In this document: piece by piece, positions 19,674 through 20,000 of the stretch
Numbering within the stretch: the first letter of the stretch is position 1
How the letters are laid out: each line of letters starts with the position of its first letter
Origin: Trachelipus rathkii
Taxonomy: Eukaryota > Arthropoda > Malacostraca > Isopoda > Trachelipodidae
Assembly (NCBI GenBank): GCA_015478945.1
Contig: JABUQX010099157.1
Span: forward strand, 7,501 to 27,500
Reading direction: 5' to 3'
Length of the DNA: 20,000 bases
Made by a program: the position numbers and the translations under genes
Notes under the pieces: generated by a model
The model's input: only the letters and a program-made list of their open reading frames with translations
What the model was told of the DNA's origin: nothing
The model's database searches: none

Positions 19674-20000
19674 GTTATTAATGGTGTACCCCAAGATTCT
19701 GTTTTTGGGTCCAATACTGTTTATTATATATGTAAAGACAGATAATAATATTTTAGACAATATAATCATACGAAAACTTGGAAATAACAAATTTTGAGAA
19801 AGATTATCAATTACTCAAAAATTATTTGAATAAGATTGTAAGTTGTTCAAAAAAATGCCAAATGAAGTCTAATACCAATGAATGCAAAGATATACATTTT
19901 GGGTGTAGAAACAAAGAATAAGATTACATAATAGATGACTCGGTTATCAAAGTTGTCAGAGCGGAAAATTATCTAGGAGTATTTAATAATTAATTCATTA
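19674..20000 (+). pseudogene. Decayed non-LTR (LINE) reverse transcriptase fragment, cut by window end
   Basis: Three frames together recover a LINE reverse transcriptase. VINGVPQDSVF (from 19674) then, after a frameshift near 19704, LGPILFIIYVKTDNN correspond to the family motif GVPQGSVLGP.LF..YI. The frame continues LDNIIIRKLGNNKF, with stops, to about 19850. After another shift CQMKSNTNECKDIHFG (from 19856), DYIIDD and AENYLGV (about 19975) match the usual QMKFN..KC...H.G and DLGV positions. The (F/Y)ADD catalytic motif expected between LDNI and IRKL is missing, apparently deleted. Everything upstream of GVPQ is also missing, replaced by the TTC tract. The order of motifs suggests a CR1/Jockey-like lineage, but the clade is inference. 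It is clearly non-functional. The 3' remainder would lie beyond 20000. Confidence 0.88.

Noticed and set aside
18862..19797. 311-codon Phe/Ser-rich frame and other frames over the pyrimidine tract on both strands
   Set aside because: Created by the repeats: several frames stay open at once and the 13-bp units do not keep phase.

Overview
This window looks like nuclear DNA from an animal, probably an invertebrate with an AT-rich, repeat-laden genome. The grounds are the lack of any long open frame, very many (TA)n tracts, a decayed non-LTR (LINE) reverse transcriptase, a probable pogo/Tigger transposase N-terminus, and short inverted-repeat DNA elements. The exact taxon cannot be read from it. 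I find no intact protein-coding gene, rRNA, tRNA, CRISPR array or bacterial-type operon.

Layout. Positions 1-3880 are AT-rich unique-looking DNA with only small repeats and dyads. 3880-9000 alternates AT-rich low-complexity DNA with two notable items: a direct repeat pair (6788-6836 and 7299-7347) flanking a TA-rich block, and a short tandem array of AGGTCA half-sites (7578-7675). 9000-11950 is less AT-rich, nearly free of microsatellites and contains broken frames I cannot name. 12000-15700 is a cluster of TA microsatellites and palindromic elements. The most striking part is a pair of related inverted-repeat elements (12340-13259 and 13883-14579), each carrying a very GC-rich, hairpin-forming core. 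The first has an inner inverted pair inside an outer pair from the same repeat family. Two CGATA-rich palindromic clusters follow (about 14697-14750 and 15667-15695). A probable pogo/Tigger fragment lies at 16150-16302, then another TA block, then a broken minus-strand open frame at 16909-17283. From about 18890 to 19673 there is a long pyrimidine tract that passes through 21-, 13- and 9-bp tandem units into a pure (TTC)40 run. It abuts a frameshifted LINE reverse transcriptase fragment that continues to the window edge.

Nothing here forms a pathway. The window is best read as a transposon and satellite landscape, and its best candidate for something undescribed is the GC-core inverted-repeat family.
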